64,000 bases of DNA from an uncultured Acidobacteriaceae bacterium (GTDB lineage: Bacteria; Acidobacteriota; Terriglobia; Terriglobales; Acidobacteriaceae). Location: positions 1 through 64,000 of the forward strand of contig CAINJJ010000053.1 of NCBI GenBank assembly GCA_903849645.1, given 5' to 3'. The notes below the pieces were generated by a model. It did not search any database. It saw only the letters and a list, made by a program, of their open reading frames with translations, and was not told the DNA's origin. Both the position numbers and the translations under genes were made by a program. This document shows positions 53,181 through 62,553 of the stretch, in pieces. Every line of letters starts with the position of its first letter. Position 1 is the stretch's first letter.

Positions 53181-54668
53181 TCAGGCTTCCAGCAGGCCCG
53201 CGCGGTAGAAGATCCCCAGCCCGGCCTTCACGCCGGCTTCGATCTCCCCCGCAGCCGTCCCAGGAAACTCCGCGATCAGCGCCTCCACCAGTTCCCGATG
53301 GGTGCGCGTCCCATCCAGCAGCAGCAACAGGCTGCGTACCGGCGGGTCGTGCAGCCCCATGGTCGTGTGCAGCAGCGTCGCCGCCCAGGGCCGCATCCGC
53401 GCCTCCTGCCGGCTGCACGCGCTCGCCCTGGGACGCGCAGAGATTTCCGGGGCAACCCGAGGCCTTGCGGTGTGGAACTCCACCAGCTTTGACACCGCCA
53501 GCCTCACCAGCAGCGTGGCGCCTTGCCCGTCCAGGGCAAAGCCCCCGCTGCCCATTCGCGCCGCAATCTCCTCAAAGCTCAGCGGCATCGGCCAGGCCGC
53601 CTCCAGCACGTCCAGCAGGGAGAGCACCACGGGGTGGTTCGTCTCCGTCTTCAGGCCCCCCGGCAGCGTGAACTCCCTCGCCCCCGCCGTCTCCCCCGGC
53701 CCTGAAATCACCGGCGACGCCAGCAACAACTTGCCAAGCTGCTCCACCGGTAAATCCCGCCGCACCGCCCGCCCTGCCCGGCACAGCACCGTCTCCCGGT
53801 ACATGCGCACCCGCGCAAAGTCCAGCAGTTGCTCCTGCTTGAGGAACTCCCCACCGGAGGCCTTTTCCAGCGCCGGCCACAACTCCGACCGGTAGCAGGG
53901 GTCGTTGGGCGGCGGCAGCACCGCTTCGCACAGGAATTGCAGTCCATGCCGTTCCGCATGAGCGGCAAAATCAGTGAAGTAGGTTGGGTGGTAGGCCTCT
54001 GTCAGCTCATCGTGGTAGATCGACTGCGCGCTGCGCTTCTCCATCCTCGCCAGTTGCTTCTCGATCAACGCCCGGAATGGATCGCCCTCTGGCCGGGCCT
54101 GAATCACGAGATCCAGCCGCTCGCGGGCACCCGCCACTCGATCCTCCGCGTCTCCGCCCTCCGCGCTCCCGAACAGCATGATCTCCCGCATCATGGCGCG
54201 GATATGCCCCCCCGGCATGGCGTTGTAGCTCACAAACGCCAACCCGTCCGGCGTGAGCAGCTCACCCAGCAGTTCCATCATCCGGTCGCGCACCGGCTCC
54301 GGCACCCAGGCATAAAACCCGTGCGCCACAATGTAATCAAATTGGCCCAGTTCCGTGCCCACATCCAGGATGTTGCCTTCGAAGATCCGCACATTTGCGA
54401 GGCCCAGCGCGGCAATGCGCGCCTGTCCACGCTCGATGGGCAGGCGCGCCAGATCAAAGCCCACAAACTCGCTCAGGGGCAGCCCATAGGCCATGGGAAT
54501 CAGGTTGCCGCCCTCGTTGCAGGCGATCTCCAGCACGCGGCACCGCTCCGCCGGAACCGGCGAAAGCCCATGCAGGATCGCCATCGCCGCCAGGTGTTCA
54601 GGATGTGTGTCCGGATGAGAAAAGCTGGGGTAGGCGACTGCGTCGTGCGGAGTTTGCTTGCTTGGCAT
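53181..54668 (-). CDS. SAM-dependent methyltransferase with methyltransferase regulatory domain
   Basis: 495 residues. An N-terminal class I methyltransferase domain (VLEIACNEGGNLIPMAYGLP as motif I, then FDYIVAHGFYAWVPEPVRDR and GLAFVSYNAMPGGHIRAMMR) is followed by the regulatory-type domain with a C-terminal winged segment. Similar proteins sit in many proteobacterial and acidobacterial genomes, with unknown acceptor. AAGGAG lies seven bases before the ATG at 54668. An upstream extension of the frame has no family likeness. Confidence 0.85.
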   Translation of the reverse strand: MPSKQTPHDAVAYPSFSHPDTHPEHLAAMAILHGLSPVPAERCRVLEIACNEGGNLIPMAYGLPLSEFVGFDLARLPIERGQARIAALGLANVRIFEGNILDVGTELGQFDYIVAHGFYAWVPEPVRDRMMELLGELLTPDGLAFVSYNAMPGGHIRAMMREIMLFGSAEGGDAEDRVAGARERLDLVIQARPEGDPFRALIEKQLARMEKRSAQSIYHDELTEAYHPTYFTDFAAHAERHGLQFLCEAVLPPPNDPCYRSELWPALEKASGGEFLKQEQLLDFARVRMYRETVLCRAGRAVRRDLPVEQLGKLLLASPVISGPGETAGAREFTLPGGLKTETNHPVVLSLLDVLEAAWPMPLSFEEIAARMGSGGFALDGQGATLLVRLAVSKLVEFHTARPRVAPEISARPRASACSRQEARMRPWAATLLHTTMGLHDPPVRSLLLLLDGTRTHRELVEALIAEFPGTAAGEIEAGVKAGLGIFYRAGLLEA

Positions 54669-54890
54669 TGCCAGGCTCCTTGATTTGGTTGTATCAGTCT
54701 GAGCCCGCTGCTGCCCCGGAATCACTGCGCCCTTTTCCGAGCCTGGAAGAAAGCAAGACCGGACAAAGCACTGTACGACCACGCCAGCCTGCCATCGAAA
54801 AGCAGAGCGAAACTATAACACCGTCTCATGACGCCATCCTGTGACTTGAAATCTGAGAGAGACTTGAAGGATGTAGAAGCGGATGTCCTC

Positions 54891-55094
54891 TTAAGCGGCG
54901 CTTGCCTTGGACGGCTTGCGGGCAGCAGGAATTCCATAGAGTGCGGCGCCGGCGGATAACTCCTCATCTGAGTAGTAGCGCCCGGACCGGTCCAACTCGC
55001 CAGAGGCAAGTCGGCGGGAGACCTCCGCCATGCCTTGATCGACAGCATCGAAGATTTCCTGGACGGTCATCTCGCCAATCGTCTTCTTGTTCAT
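54891..55094 (-). CDS. Small protein paired with the zeta-like kinase (putative antitoxin)
   Basis: 67 residues: MNKKTIGEMTVQEIFDAVDQ, then GMAEVSRRLASGELDRSGRY and a Lys/Ala-rich tail. It starts inside the last codons of the zeta-like gene (the ATG overlaps the TGA), an arrangement typical of toxin-antitoxin partners. It has no similarity that I recognise to the classical epsilon antitoxin. Because the toxin carries a nonsense codon, this may be a surviving antitoxin without a target. The antitoxin role is inference from position and size. Confidence 0.6.
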   Translation of the reverse strand: MNKKTIGEMTVQEIFDAVDQGMAEVSRRLASGELDRSGRYYSDEELSAGAALYGIPAARKPSKASAA

Positions 55095-55669
55095 GAAGTC
55101 AACTCTCCGATTCCGGCCCAAATCTCCTCATCTGGCACATGGAGAGGAAGTCCTGGTGACCGGCGGGCGATCAGCCGCAGCGCACTGTCCCGATTATCGT
55201 AAATCGTAGCATCGTCCGCCAGTGGCAAATAAAAATGCAGCATGTTCCAGAGCCCTACTCGATAGCGCCGCCGGATGACATCCTCCGGGATGGAGTGCCC
55301 GCCCTCGCTGACCCGCCGCGCAACGCGGGCGATTGCGTACTCAGGCGACGGAATCCAGAGATAGATAAGGGAAATGCGCCACCCTGCTGCCCGGCATTCA
55401 TTCAAAAGCCGAACATAGGACTTTCCTGCGCATGTAGTCTCAAAGGCAAAGCTCGTGCCATCTCGCACCAAATCGCGCATCCGCTCGATCATCAACCTGC
55501 CAGCCTGAAAGCCAACAGACTCCACATTGCCTGGAGAGATCTCCCTTGCAATCTCGTCCGCGTTGAGGAACGGGTGAATGCGCAGGTTTTACGGCAAGAG
55601 AATCTCTGCCGCAGTCGTCTTGCCCGCTCCGTTTGGGCCCGCAAGGACGACCATATCCTTGACAATCAT
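55091..55669 (-). pseudogene. Zeta-toxin-like kinase gene interrupted by a stop codon
   Basis: Starting at the ATG at 55669, which shares its A with the topA stop, the frame encodes MIVKDMVVLAGPNGAGKTTA with an intact Walker A. It then meets TAA at 55589-55591 (codon 27) and continues in the same frame to 55091: NLRIHPFLNADEIAREISPG, then SFAFETTCAGKSYVRLLNEC, IARVARRVSEGGHSIPEDVI and RRRYRVGLWN. This is the full zeta-toxin/UDP-GlcNAc-kinase-like pattern of about 190 residues. One base change (for example TAC or TAT to TAA) would account for it. A shorter protein could restart inside, but it would lack the P-loop. A sequencing error cannot be excluded. Confidence 0.85.
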
Positions 55670-58350
55670 TAAGCCGGCACCAGCTCCTTCTTGCCGCCCT
55701 TCTTCTCCACCACCGGTCCGTGGGTCTCCACCGTCGGCGGCGGAGGCGCGTCCCCGATGCGCTTGGAGTAAGTGCAGACCACCGCCACGGCCGGAGGCGC
55801 AGCCTCAGCGCCCTTTTTGGCGCGCTTCTTGGGCGCGACCTCGTCCTCGGCAGCCTTCTTCTTGTTGGGGCACTCCAGGAAGATGCCCGACTTGAGCGTC
55901 TTCTCAATCAGGTAGGGGCTCTTGCAGAGTGGGCACTTCTTCGCCACCGGCTTGTAATTTGACGTGAAGTCGCACTTGGGATAGTTGGTGCAACCCCAGA
56001 AGAGATTGCCGCGCCGCGCCTTGCGCTCTGCCAGGTCGCCTTCGCCGCACTTGGGACACTTCATCCCTTCAATCAGGTTCTGCTTCACGTACTTGCACTT
56101 CGGGTAGCCCGAGCAGGAGACAAACTCCCCATAGCTGCCCTGCCGCAGCACCAGCGGCTTGGAACAGAGCGGGCAGCTCTCGCCCGTGGGCTGCGGCGCG
56201 GCCTGCTTCTGCTGCTGCTTCTGGCTCAGCTTGCGGATCGTCTTGCACGGCGGATCTTCGTTGTAGCCGGGGCAGCTCATGAACGGGCCAAACAGCCCGC
56301 GCTTGAGCACCATCACCCGCCCGCAGTTGTCACAGTACTCCTCCTGCTCGCCCGCCTCCTGCACCTCCGGCGTATTCAGGTCCGGCTTCCCGGCCGTGTT
56401 CTCCTTTGTAAATGTGCAGCTCGTGGGGTCCTTCTTGTTGTAGGCAGAACAGGAGAAGAACGTGCCGAACTTGCCCCACTTGAGCACCAGAGGCGAGCCG
56501 CACAGTTCGCACTTCTCGTCGGTCACAATCTCCATCCGCTTGATGCTTTCCATGTTCTCTTCGGCGTCCTTCAACTCCTCCTCAAAGTAGCCGTAGAAGC
56601 CCTTCAGCAGATCGGTCCACTTCTCGTTCCCTTCTTCAATCTCGTCCAGCTCCTCTTCCAGCTTGGCCGTGTAGGCAATGTCGAAGATGTAAGGGAAGTT
56701 CTTGACCAGCAGATCGCAGACCACCACGCCAATCTCGGTGGGATAGAAACGCCCGCTGATCTTGGTCACATACTCGCGGTCCTGAATCGTGTTGATGATC
56801 GAGGCGTAGGTCGAGGGGCGTCCGATGCCGCGCTCTTCCAGCACCTTCACCAGCGAAGCCTCATTGAAGCGCGGAGGCGGCTGCGTGAAGTGCTGCTCGG
56901 GGTCCAGCTTGTCCAGCCCCAGCGCCTTCACGCCGTCCAGGTTGGGCAGCTTGTTGCCGGACTCGTCGTCCTCGTCGTCCTTCTTGTCCTCGGCCACCTC
57001 GTACACTTTCAGGAACCCATCGAACCGCAGCACCGAGCCGCTCAGCCTGAAGTCGTAGGTCTTCTTCGTCTTCGCGGAGACCGCCGCAATCTTTGCCGTG
57101 GTCACGTCAAACACGGCGGGCGTCATCTGCGAAGCCACAAAGCGCTGCCAGATGAGCCGGTAGAGCTTGAGCTGCTCCTCGGTCAGGTAGCGGGCAATCG
57201 ACTCCGGCGTCCGCGAAACATCGGTGGGGCGAATGGCCTCGTGCGCGTCCTGCGCGGCCTTCTTGCCCTTGTAGACATTGGGCGAGGCGGGCAGATACTT
57301 CGCCCCCAGTTGCTTGCCAACCCACTCTCGCGCCCCTGCAATGGCCTCCGGCGATACGCGCGGCGAGTCGGTTCTCATATAGGTGATCAGGCCGACAGTG
57401 CCTTCGGCGCCCACGTCGATGCCTTCATAGAGCCGCTGCGCCACGCCCATCGTGCGCCGCACATTGAACCCCAGCTTGCTGGACGCGTCGCGCTGCAACT
57501 GGCTGGTGATAAAGGGCGCCAGCGGCTTGCGCTGCTGCTCCCTGGACTGCACGGACACCAGCGACCACCTGGCTCCCTCCAGCGCCGCAACCACCTCGTT
57601 CATGGCCTTCTCGGTGGGCAGGGCGTTGGCCAGGAAAAGCTCCTTGCCATCCTTGTCCTTGCCGTTCGCCACCCGCGCCGGCTCCCCGTCAATGCCCACA
57701 AAGCGGGCCTTCAGGCTCTTGTCCGGCTGCTTTTCCGGGTGCAGCAGAGCGTCCAGCGTCCAGTACTCCACTGGCTTGAACGCGCTAATCTCGCGCTCCC
57801 GTTCCACAATCAGCCGCACGGCGACAGTCTGCACGCGGCCAGCCGAAAGTCCGCGCCGCACTTTGTCCCACAAGAGCGGTGAAATCTGGTAGCCCACCAG
57901 CCGGTCAAGCACCCGGCGCGTCTGCTGCGCGTCCACCAGGTTCTGGTCAATGTCACGAGCGTGGTTGAAGGCCTCCTGCACCGCCTTCTTGGTAATTTCG
58001 TTGAAGGTGACGCGGCGGATCTTCTTCCGCTCCTTGGCCGAAGTTCCCAATTGGATCGCGAGATGGTACGCAATCGCCTCTCCCTCGCGGTCAGGGTCAG
58101 GCGCCAGGAAAATGTGGTCGGCGCTCGCGGCCGCCTTCTTCAACTGGTCGACAACTTTTTCCTTGCCTGGAGACACGACCAGCTCCGGCTCAAAGGTGCG
58201 CTTCTTCAGCTCCACACCAATGTCGTTCTTGGGCAGGTCCATGATGTGACCGATCGATGCCCTTACCTCGAAACCTTTGCCCAGATACTTCTCGATCGTC
58301 TTTGCCTTGGCGGGCGACTCAACGATCACCAGTGATTTGCTCATTGCCAT
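55669..58350 (-). CDS. topA: DNA topoisomerase I
   Basis: 893-residue type IA topoisomerase that relaxes negative supercoils. The Toprim domain has LVIVESPAKAKTIEKYLGKG and the acidic triad in LAPDPDREGEAIAYHLA. The active-site Tyr is in GLITYMRTDSPRVS near residue 320. Five zinc-ribbon modules follow in the C-terminal 270 residues (CELC, CDNC, CPLC, CPKC, CPLC); the last lacks its final Cys and is degenerate. A basic Lys-rich tail ends the protein. The order dprA-topA is common. Its stop overlaps the start of the broken zeta-like gene by one base. Confidence 0.95.
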   Translation of the reverse strand: MAMSKSLVIVESPAKAKTIEKYLGKGFEVRASIGHIMDLPKNDIGVELKKRTFEPELVVSPGKEKVVDQLKKAAASADHIFLAPDPDREGEAIAYHLAIQLGTSAKERKKIRRVTFNEITKKAVQEAFNHARDIDQNLVDAQQTRRVLDRLVGYQISPLLWDKVRRGLSAGRVQTVAVRLIVEREREISAFKPVEYWTLDALLHPEKQPDKSLKARFVGIDGEPARVANGKDKDGKELFLANALPTEKAMNEVVAALEGARWSLVSVQSREQQRKPLAPFITSQLQRDASSKLGFNVRRTMGVAQRLYEGIDVGAEGTVGLITYMRTDSPRVSPEAIAGAREWVGKQLGAKYLPASPNVYKGKKAAQDAHEAIRPTDVSRTPESIARYLTEEQLKLYRLIWQRFVASQMTPAVFDVTTAKIAAVSAKTKKTYDFRLSGSVLRFDGFLKVYEVAEDKKDDEDDESGNKLPNLDGVKALGLDKLDPEQHFTQPPPRFNEASLVKVLEERGIGRPSTYASIINTIQDREYVTKISGRFYPTEIGVVVCDLLVKNFPYIFDIAYTAKLEEELDEIEEGNEKWTDLLKGFYGYFEEELKDAEENMESIKRMEIVTDEKCELCGSPLVLKWGKFGTFFSCSAYNKKDPTSCTFTKENTAGKPDLNTPEVQEAGEQEEYCDNCGRVMVLKRGLFGPFMSCPGYNEDPPCKTIRKLSQKQQQKQAAPQPTGESCPLCSKPLVLRQGSYGEFVSCSGYPKCKYVKQNLIEGMKCPKCGEGDLAERKARRGNLFWGCTNYPKCDFTSNYKPVAKKCPLCKSPYLIEKTLKSGIFLECPNKKKAAEDEVAPKKRAKKGAEAAPPAVAVVCTYSKRIGDAPPPPTVETHGPVVEKKGGKKELVPA

Positions 58351-58680
58351 CCTTAATATGATTCACTTCACCCTGTCCGGCCTGCCAGGCCCGGACGCGG
58401 GTCTTCGAAATTGGCTGCGGAGGCGTCTGAAACCCGTCCGGCCGCGCCGTCGGATTCCCAGCCTGAAAAAACTTGCCGCAAAAGTTGGACCCTACCACGG
58501 AACACCGCTCCGTTTCCACCCGGATGCAATATTTCTAGTCCCACCGTCCCATTTCCGGGTGCTCAAAACAGCATATTCAGCGAGAGGCTCCAGCTGCGGG
58601 CGGTCCAGCTTATCTCGGACGCACGGCAATCGTTACTGTACGCCTTGCCCCGTCCGGTTGGACGGGAAATCGAGGAAAGG
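58351..58680. other. Intergenic region between dprA and topA
   Basis: About 330 bases, no convincing gene or RNA. It presumably holds the topA promoter near its left end (for the minus strand, the AT-richer patch at 58525-58590 is the best candidate). No clear hairpin or repeat was found. Confidence 0.35.
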
Positions 58681-59862
58681 TCACATCGTCCGCACGTAGT
58701 TCTTGCCCGGCAGGCACCGAATGCGCCCCGTCAACTCCAGTTCGAAGATCGCCGTAAACACCTCGGAGGAAGTCAGTTGCGTCTCCAGCAGATCGAGGAT
58801 CTCGTCGATCTGCAGGCTCTCGTCCTGGCGCAGAATCTCCAGCACCATCGACTCCTCGGGCCGCAACACAGGGTCCGGCAATAGAGATGCCGTGGTCTCT
58901 GATTTGGATTCAACCGGGGCCAGCGCCTCCAGTTCCAGCCGCACCTGCGAAGGCAGATCCTCCCACACATCTTCCCAGGTCGCGGTCAGCTTGGCGCCCT
59001 GCTTGATCAGCGTGTTCGGCGTCCACGATCCCTTGCTCGTCACGTTGCCCGGCACCGCATACAGGTCCCGGTTCTGCTCTTCGGCGCAACGGGCCGTCAC
59101 CCGCGTCCCGGAGTTCTCCGCTGCTTCCACCACCAGCACCGCCACGCTCAGCCCGCTCAAGATGCGGTTGCGGCGGGGAAAGTTCTGCGGCGCGGGAAAC
59201 GTCCCCATCGGCACCTCGCTCACTATGGCGCCGCCGGTGGCCAGAATCTCCTCCGCGAGCTTCTTGTTCTCCTTGGGATACACCACGTCAATGCCCGTGC
59301 CCCAAACGGCCACCGTCGGCATCCGCGCAGCCAGCGCGCCGCGATGCGCGCACGAGTCCACGCCCCGCGCCATCCCGCTGATAATCAGCAGCCTGCGCAC
59401 CGCCAGGTCCCTTGACAGCATCTCCGCCATCCCCGACCCGTAGGGCGAGGGGTGCCGCGTGCCCACCACCGCAATTCCCGGCCGGCTCAGCAGCCCCACC
59501 GGCCCCCGCACCCACAGCACCGGAGGCGGGTCGTAGATCTCTTTGAGCCGCTCCGGGTACTCCGGGCACCCGTAGGTCAGCACCGTCGCCCCCTGCTCCG
59601 CCACCCGCGCCCATTCGCTCTCAGCCACCTGCCGCGCCTTGCCATCAAAGATGAACTGCGCCGCCTCCGCCGGAAACCGTAACCCCTCGATCGCCGTCAG
59701 CGGAAGGCTGAATATCTGGCTGGCCGACTCCAACTGCTTGACTGCGTCGAGAATCCGCTTGGGCCCCAGCCCCGGCGAAAGAGCCAGGGCCAGCCACGCC
59801 AGCCGCTCCTCATCCAGCCTGGCCGCCGCGGGCTGAACCTCTTCTCCGGGCAGTGTCCTCAT
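58681..59862 (-). CDS. dprA: DNA-processing protein DprA
   Basis: 393-residue loader of RecA on incoming single-stranded DNA. The Rossmann-like core shows AVVGTRHPSPYGSGMAEMLS, ISGMARGVDSCAHRGALA, TVAVWGTGIDVVYPKENKKL and FPRRNRILSGLSVAVLVVEA, then SGTRVTARCAEEQNRDLYAV. The N-terminal SAM-like part and the C-terminal winged helix (about residues 325-390) are present. It suggests capacity for natural transformation if the uptake genes exist elsewhere. It lies upstream of topA on the same strand. Confidence 0.94.
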   Translation of the reverse strand: MRTLPGEEVQPAAARLDEERLAWLALALSPGLGPKRILDAVKQLESASQIFSLPLTAIEGLRFPAEAAQFIFDGKARQVAESEWARVAEQGATVLTYGCPEYPERLKEIYDPPPVLWVRGPVGLLSRPGIAVVGTRHPSPYGSGMAEMLSRDLAVRRLLIISGMARGVDSCAHRGALAARMPTVAVWGTGIDVVYPKENKKLAEEILATGGAIVSEVPMGTFPAPQNFPRRNRILSGLSVAVLVVEAAENSGTRVTARCAEEQNRDLYAVPGNVTSKGSWTPNTLIKQGAKLTATWEDVWEDLPSQVRLELEALAPVESKSETTASLLPDPVLRPEESMVLEILRQDESLQIDEILDLLETQLTSSEVFTAIFELELTGRIRCLPGKNYVRTM

Positions 59863-60092
59863 CGCTTCACTCCTCCAGGCGGCGTTTGCACACGTCCGCT
59901 TTCTTCACGGGAAACCCCTGGCTGCGCTGTTTGGTAATTTCGCCAACATTACCGCCGTAATTTGTGGAAGTCAAGCCAATCTGGCCTGTTTTGCCCTCGA
60001 ATTGCTGCCATTGCACCCAGGAATGCAACGCCTGCCGGGGAGTATCGACCCAGGGCTTCGGGGTAATTTGACTGCCTTCCAGGAGTTTGAAA

Positions 60093-61025
60093 ATGCAGGA
60101 GATCCGTCCGGGCGAGACCACCTCTGGGACGGCCCAACTCACCCTCAACCAGTGCCGCCGCTTCTACGCCGAAGAGATTCGCGCCGTCGCAGGCCTCGAC
60201 TCCCCGGAGTTGGTCGCGGCTTTGGCCAGCGTGCCCAGGGAGCGCTTCCTCGGCCCTCCGCCCTGGCGCTTCGGCTCCGGAACGTCCCTCCATCCGGCCG
60301 CCTACCGGTCCACCAGCGACCCGCGCGATCTCTACCACGATGTCTTTGTGGCGCTCCAGGGCGCCCGCTCGCTCAACAACGGCCAGCCCAGCCTGATTGC
60401 GCGCCTGCTGGCCGCCCTTGACCCGGCCCCCGGCAAGCGCATCCTTCATGTGGGCTGTGGGACGGGCTACTACACCGCCCTGCTTGCCGAGTGCGTCGGG
60501 CCCGCGGGCTCCGTCCTCGCCGTCGAGATTGATCCCGACCTCGCGGCACTGGCCGCGCACAACCTGGCCGGCTACTCCCACGTCAAAGTGCTCCATTGTG
60601 ACGGCGCAAGCATTGAGCCCGGCCCCTCGGACGCTGCGCTGATCAACGCCGCTGTCACCCTCCCCCATCCCGCATGGATTCACTGCCTCAAGCCGGAAGG
60701 CGTCCTGGTCCTGCCTCTCTCCGTCGGCCGAACCCCCGCCTCCCACGATGCGCTGGCAGTGCGCATCTGCCGTCGAGGCAGCGCCTTCTCCGCAGAGCCG
60801 CTCAGCATTCTCACCATCTTCCCCAGCCCCAGCCAGCGTGATCCTTCCATCCAGGCCGTGCTGAACCGGGCCTTCGAGTCGCATCAGATCGCATCTCTTC
60901 GCGCGCTCCGCCTTGACCCGCACGCTTGCGGTCAGAGTTGCATCGTCCATGCGTCCAGCTTCTGCCTCAGCGCCGAACCGGTGGCAACCGCCGAGCTGAA
61001 AGAGTCCTCCACCCCCGCTTGGTAA
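60093..61025 (+). CDS. Protein-L-isoaspartate O-methyltransferase-like protein
   Basis: 310-residue class I methyltransferase of the PCMT group. It has FYAEEIRAVAGLDSPELVAA, the VPRERFLGPPPWRFGSG entry segment, motif I ILHVGCGTGYYTALLAECVG and the acidic loop VLAVEIDPDLAAL. The region after residue 230 is longer and more divergent than in classical isoaspartate repair enzymes, so the acceptor is uncertain. The ATG at 60093 has AGGAG seven bases before it; a TTG at 60087 is too close to that site. mqnA follows 11 bases downstream. Confidence 0.82.
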   Translation: MQEIRPGETTSGTAQLTLNQCRRFYAEEIRAVAGLDSPELVAALASVPRERFLGPPPWRFGSGTSLHPAAYRSTSDPRDLYHDVFVALQGARSLNNGQPSLIARLLAALDPAPGKRILHVGCGTGYYTALLAECVGPAGSVLAVEIDPDLAALAAHNLAGYSHVKVLHCDGASIEPGPSDAALINAAVTLPHPAWIHCLKPEGVLVLPLSVGRTPASHDALAVRICRRGSAFSAEPLSILTIFPSPSQRDPSIQAVLNRAFESHQIASLRALRLDPHACGQSCIVHASSFCLSAEPVATAELKESSTPAW

Positions 61026-61036
61026 TCTAAGAAAAC

Positions 61037-61930
61037 GTGAGTTTGAAAGCCAATCCCCGCCTGCGCATCGCCGCCATCCGCTTCCTCAATCCAGCGCCGC
61101 TGATGTGGGACTTTGAACACCCCCCCCTGGCCGCTCCCCTTCAGGACCGCTACCAGCTTGACTGGATGCTCCCCGCCGAGTGCGCGGACCGCCTTGCCTC
61201 CGGCGCAGCGGACATCGGCCTCATCCCCATCGCCGCTCTCGCCGTCACCCCCGGCCTGCGCATCCTGCCCGGCTGCACCATCGCTTCAAAAGGCTGTGTG
61301 CGTTCCCTGCTCCTGGTGCGCCGCGCCGGCCAGCCCCTCGCCTCCCTGCGTTCGGTCGCGGCAGACACCGCCAGCCGCACCACCCTGGCCCATGCCCGCA
61401 TCCTTATGCGCTCCTGGGGCAATGCCGATGTGCCCTTCTTACCCATGGCCGCGGATCTCGACGCCATGCTCGCCGCCGCAGACGCGGCCATCCTCATCGG
61501 CGACCCCGCCCTGCTGGCCCTTGAAGACAGAGCCGCCCGCCTTGAACGCACCGGCGAGGAGCTGGTCTACCACGACATTGCCGAGGAGTGGCACACCCTC
61601 ACCGGCCTGCCCTTCGTCTCCGCTGTCTGGGCGGCTGCTCCAATGAACCAGGGCGCCCCAGGTGCCTCGCATTTGGGCGCCTGGGATTCCACGATCACCG
61701 ACTTTATCCAATCCCGCGACCACGGCCTTCAAAATATCAGCGCCCTGGCCGCCGAATGGACGCCCCGCATCGCCCTGCCCCAGCCCATCATCCGCGCCTA
61801 CCTCACCCGCAACATCCACTACGTGCTCGACGAGGAATGCGTGGGAGGCATGAAAGCCTTCTTCCGCATGGCCGCGGAAGCGGGTGTCCTGCCCCCCTAT
61901 CAGATCGATGCGCCAGCGCTGTTTCAGTAG
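61037..61930 (+). CDS. mqnA: Chorismate dehydratase MqnA (futalosine menaquinone pathway)
   Basis: 297 residues, GTG start. MqnA removes water from chorismate to give 3-enolpyruvylbenzoate, the first step of the futalosine route to menaquinone. The periplasmic-binding-protein-like fold is clear: RIAAIRFLNPAPLMWDFEHP, WMLPAECADRLASGAADIGL, IPIAALAV, and a Ser/Thr-rich hinge SVAADTASRTTLAHARILM, then LIGDPALLA. The other futalosine genes are not in the window. It overlaps the convergent NAD(P)-binding gene by seven bases. Confidence 0.9.
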   Translation: MSLKANPRLRIAAIRFLNPAPLMWDFEHPPLAAPLQDRYQLDWMLPAECADRLASGAADIGLIPIAALAVTPGLRILPGCTIASKGCVRSLLLVRRAGQPLASLRSVAADTASRTTLAHARILMRSWGNADVPFLPMAADLDAMLAAADAAILIGDPALLALEDRAARLERTGEELVYHDIAEEWHTLTGLPFVSAVWAAAPMNQGAPGASHLGAWDSTITDFIQSRDHGLQNISALAAEWTPRIALPQPIIRAYLTRNIHYVLDEECVGGMKAFFRMAAEAGVLPPYQIDAPALFQ

Positions 61931-62553
61931 CCCACTGTGAACCGCTCGCCCTGATGGCGCGGATTCTCCAGCTCATCCACGAGCGCAATCGCGTAGTCCT
62001 CCATCGAAATGCGGCTCTGATGCTGTTCGTCGGCGATCAGCGTGTCCTTCGCCAGCCGGAACGTCCCCGTCCGCTCGCCCGGAGAAAAGAAGGCCGCCGG
62101 TGACAGGCAGGTCCAGTTCAATCCTGACTTCGCCGCCAGTTCCAGAGCATCGCCGTGAGCCACGGCTATCCCCATCCACTCCTGCGGAAGGTGTCCGCTG
62201 GCGATCAGCGAAACCCCTGGCGCAACTTCGAGCGTTCCCGCCCCGCCCACAAACACAAAGCGCGCCACCCCACTCTGCCCGGCCCCGGCCAGCAGGTTCT
62301 TCGTAGCGGGCAGCAGGTCCTGGGGATTCTCCGGCCCCGGCCCGTAGGCACTCACCAGCGCGTCCGCGCCTCGTGCGGCGGCGGCAACGCCGGCCACGTC
62401 GTTCACGTCTCCTGCCAGCACGGTCAGATTCTCCCGCGCGGCCAGTTTCGATGGGTCGCGCACCACCGCTGTCACCTGGTGGCCGCGGGCAAGAAGTTCG
62501 TCCAGAATGCGGCTCCCGGCCTGGCCGGTGGCGCCGTACAAGGTAATCTTCAT
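61924..62553 (-). CDS. NAD(P)-binding SDR-like protein (NmrA/YwnB type)
   Basis: 209-residue Rossmann-fold protein. The start MKITLYGATGQAGSRILDEL gives the glycine-rich dinucleotide loop GATGQAGS, then VVRDPSKLAARENLTVLAGD, and the middle VARFVFVGGAGTLEVAPG. It matches atypical extended SDRs with epimerase-like folds but without a complete Tyr-x-x-x-Lys site, so a redox-sensing or flavin-reductase-like role is possible. The ATG at 62553 has GGAGAAA before it. The first 32 codons of the open frame upstream are not family-like. Confidence 0.83.
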   Translation of the reverse strand: MKITLYGATGQAGSRILDELLARGHQVTAVVRDPSKLAARENLTVLAGDVNDVAGVAAAARGADALVSAYGPGPENPQDLLPATKNLLAGAGQSGVARFVFVGGAGTLEVAPGVSLIASGHLPQEWMGIAVAHGDALELAAKSGLNWTCLSPAAFFSPGERTGTFRLAKDTLIADEQHQSRISMEDYAIALVDELENPRHQGERFTVGY

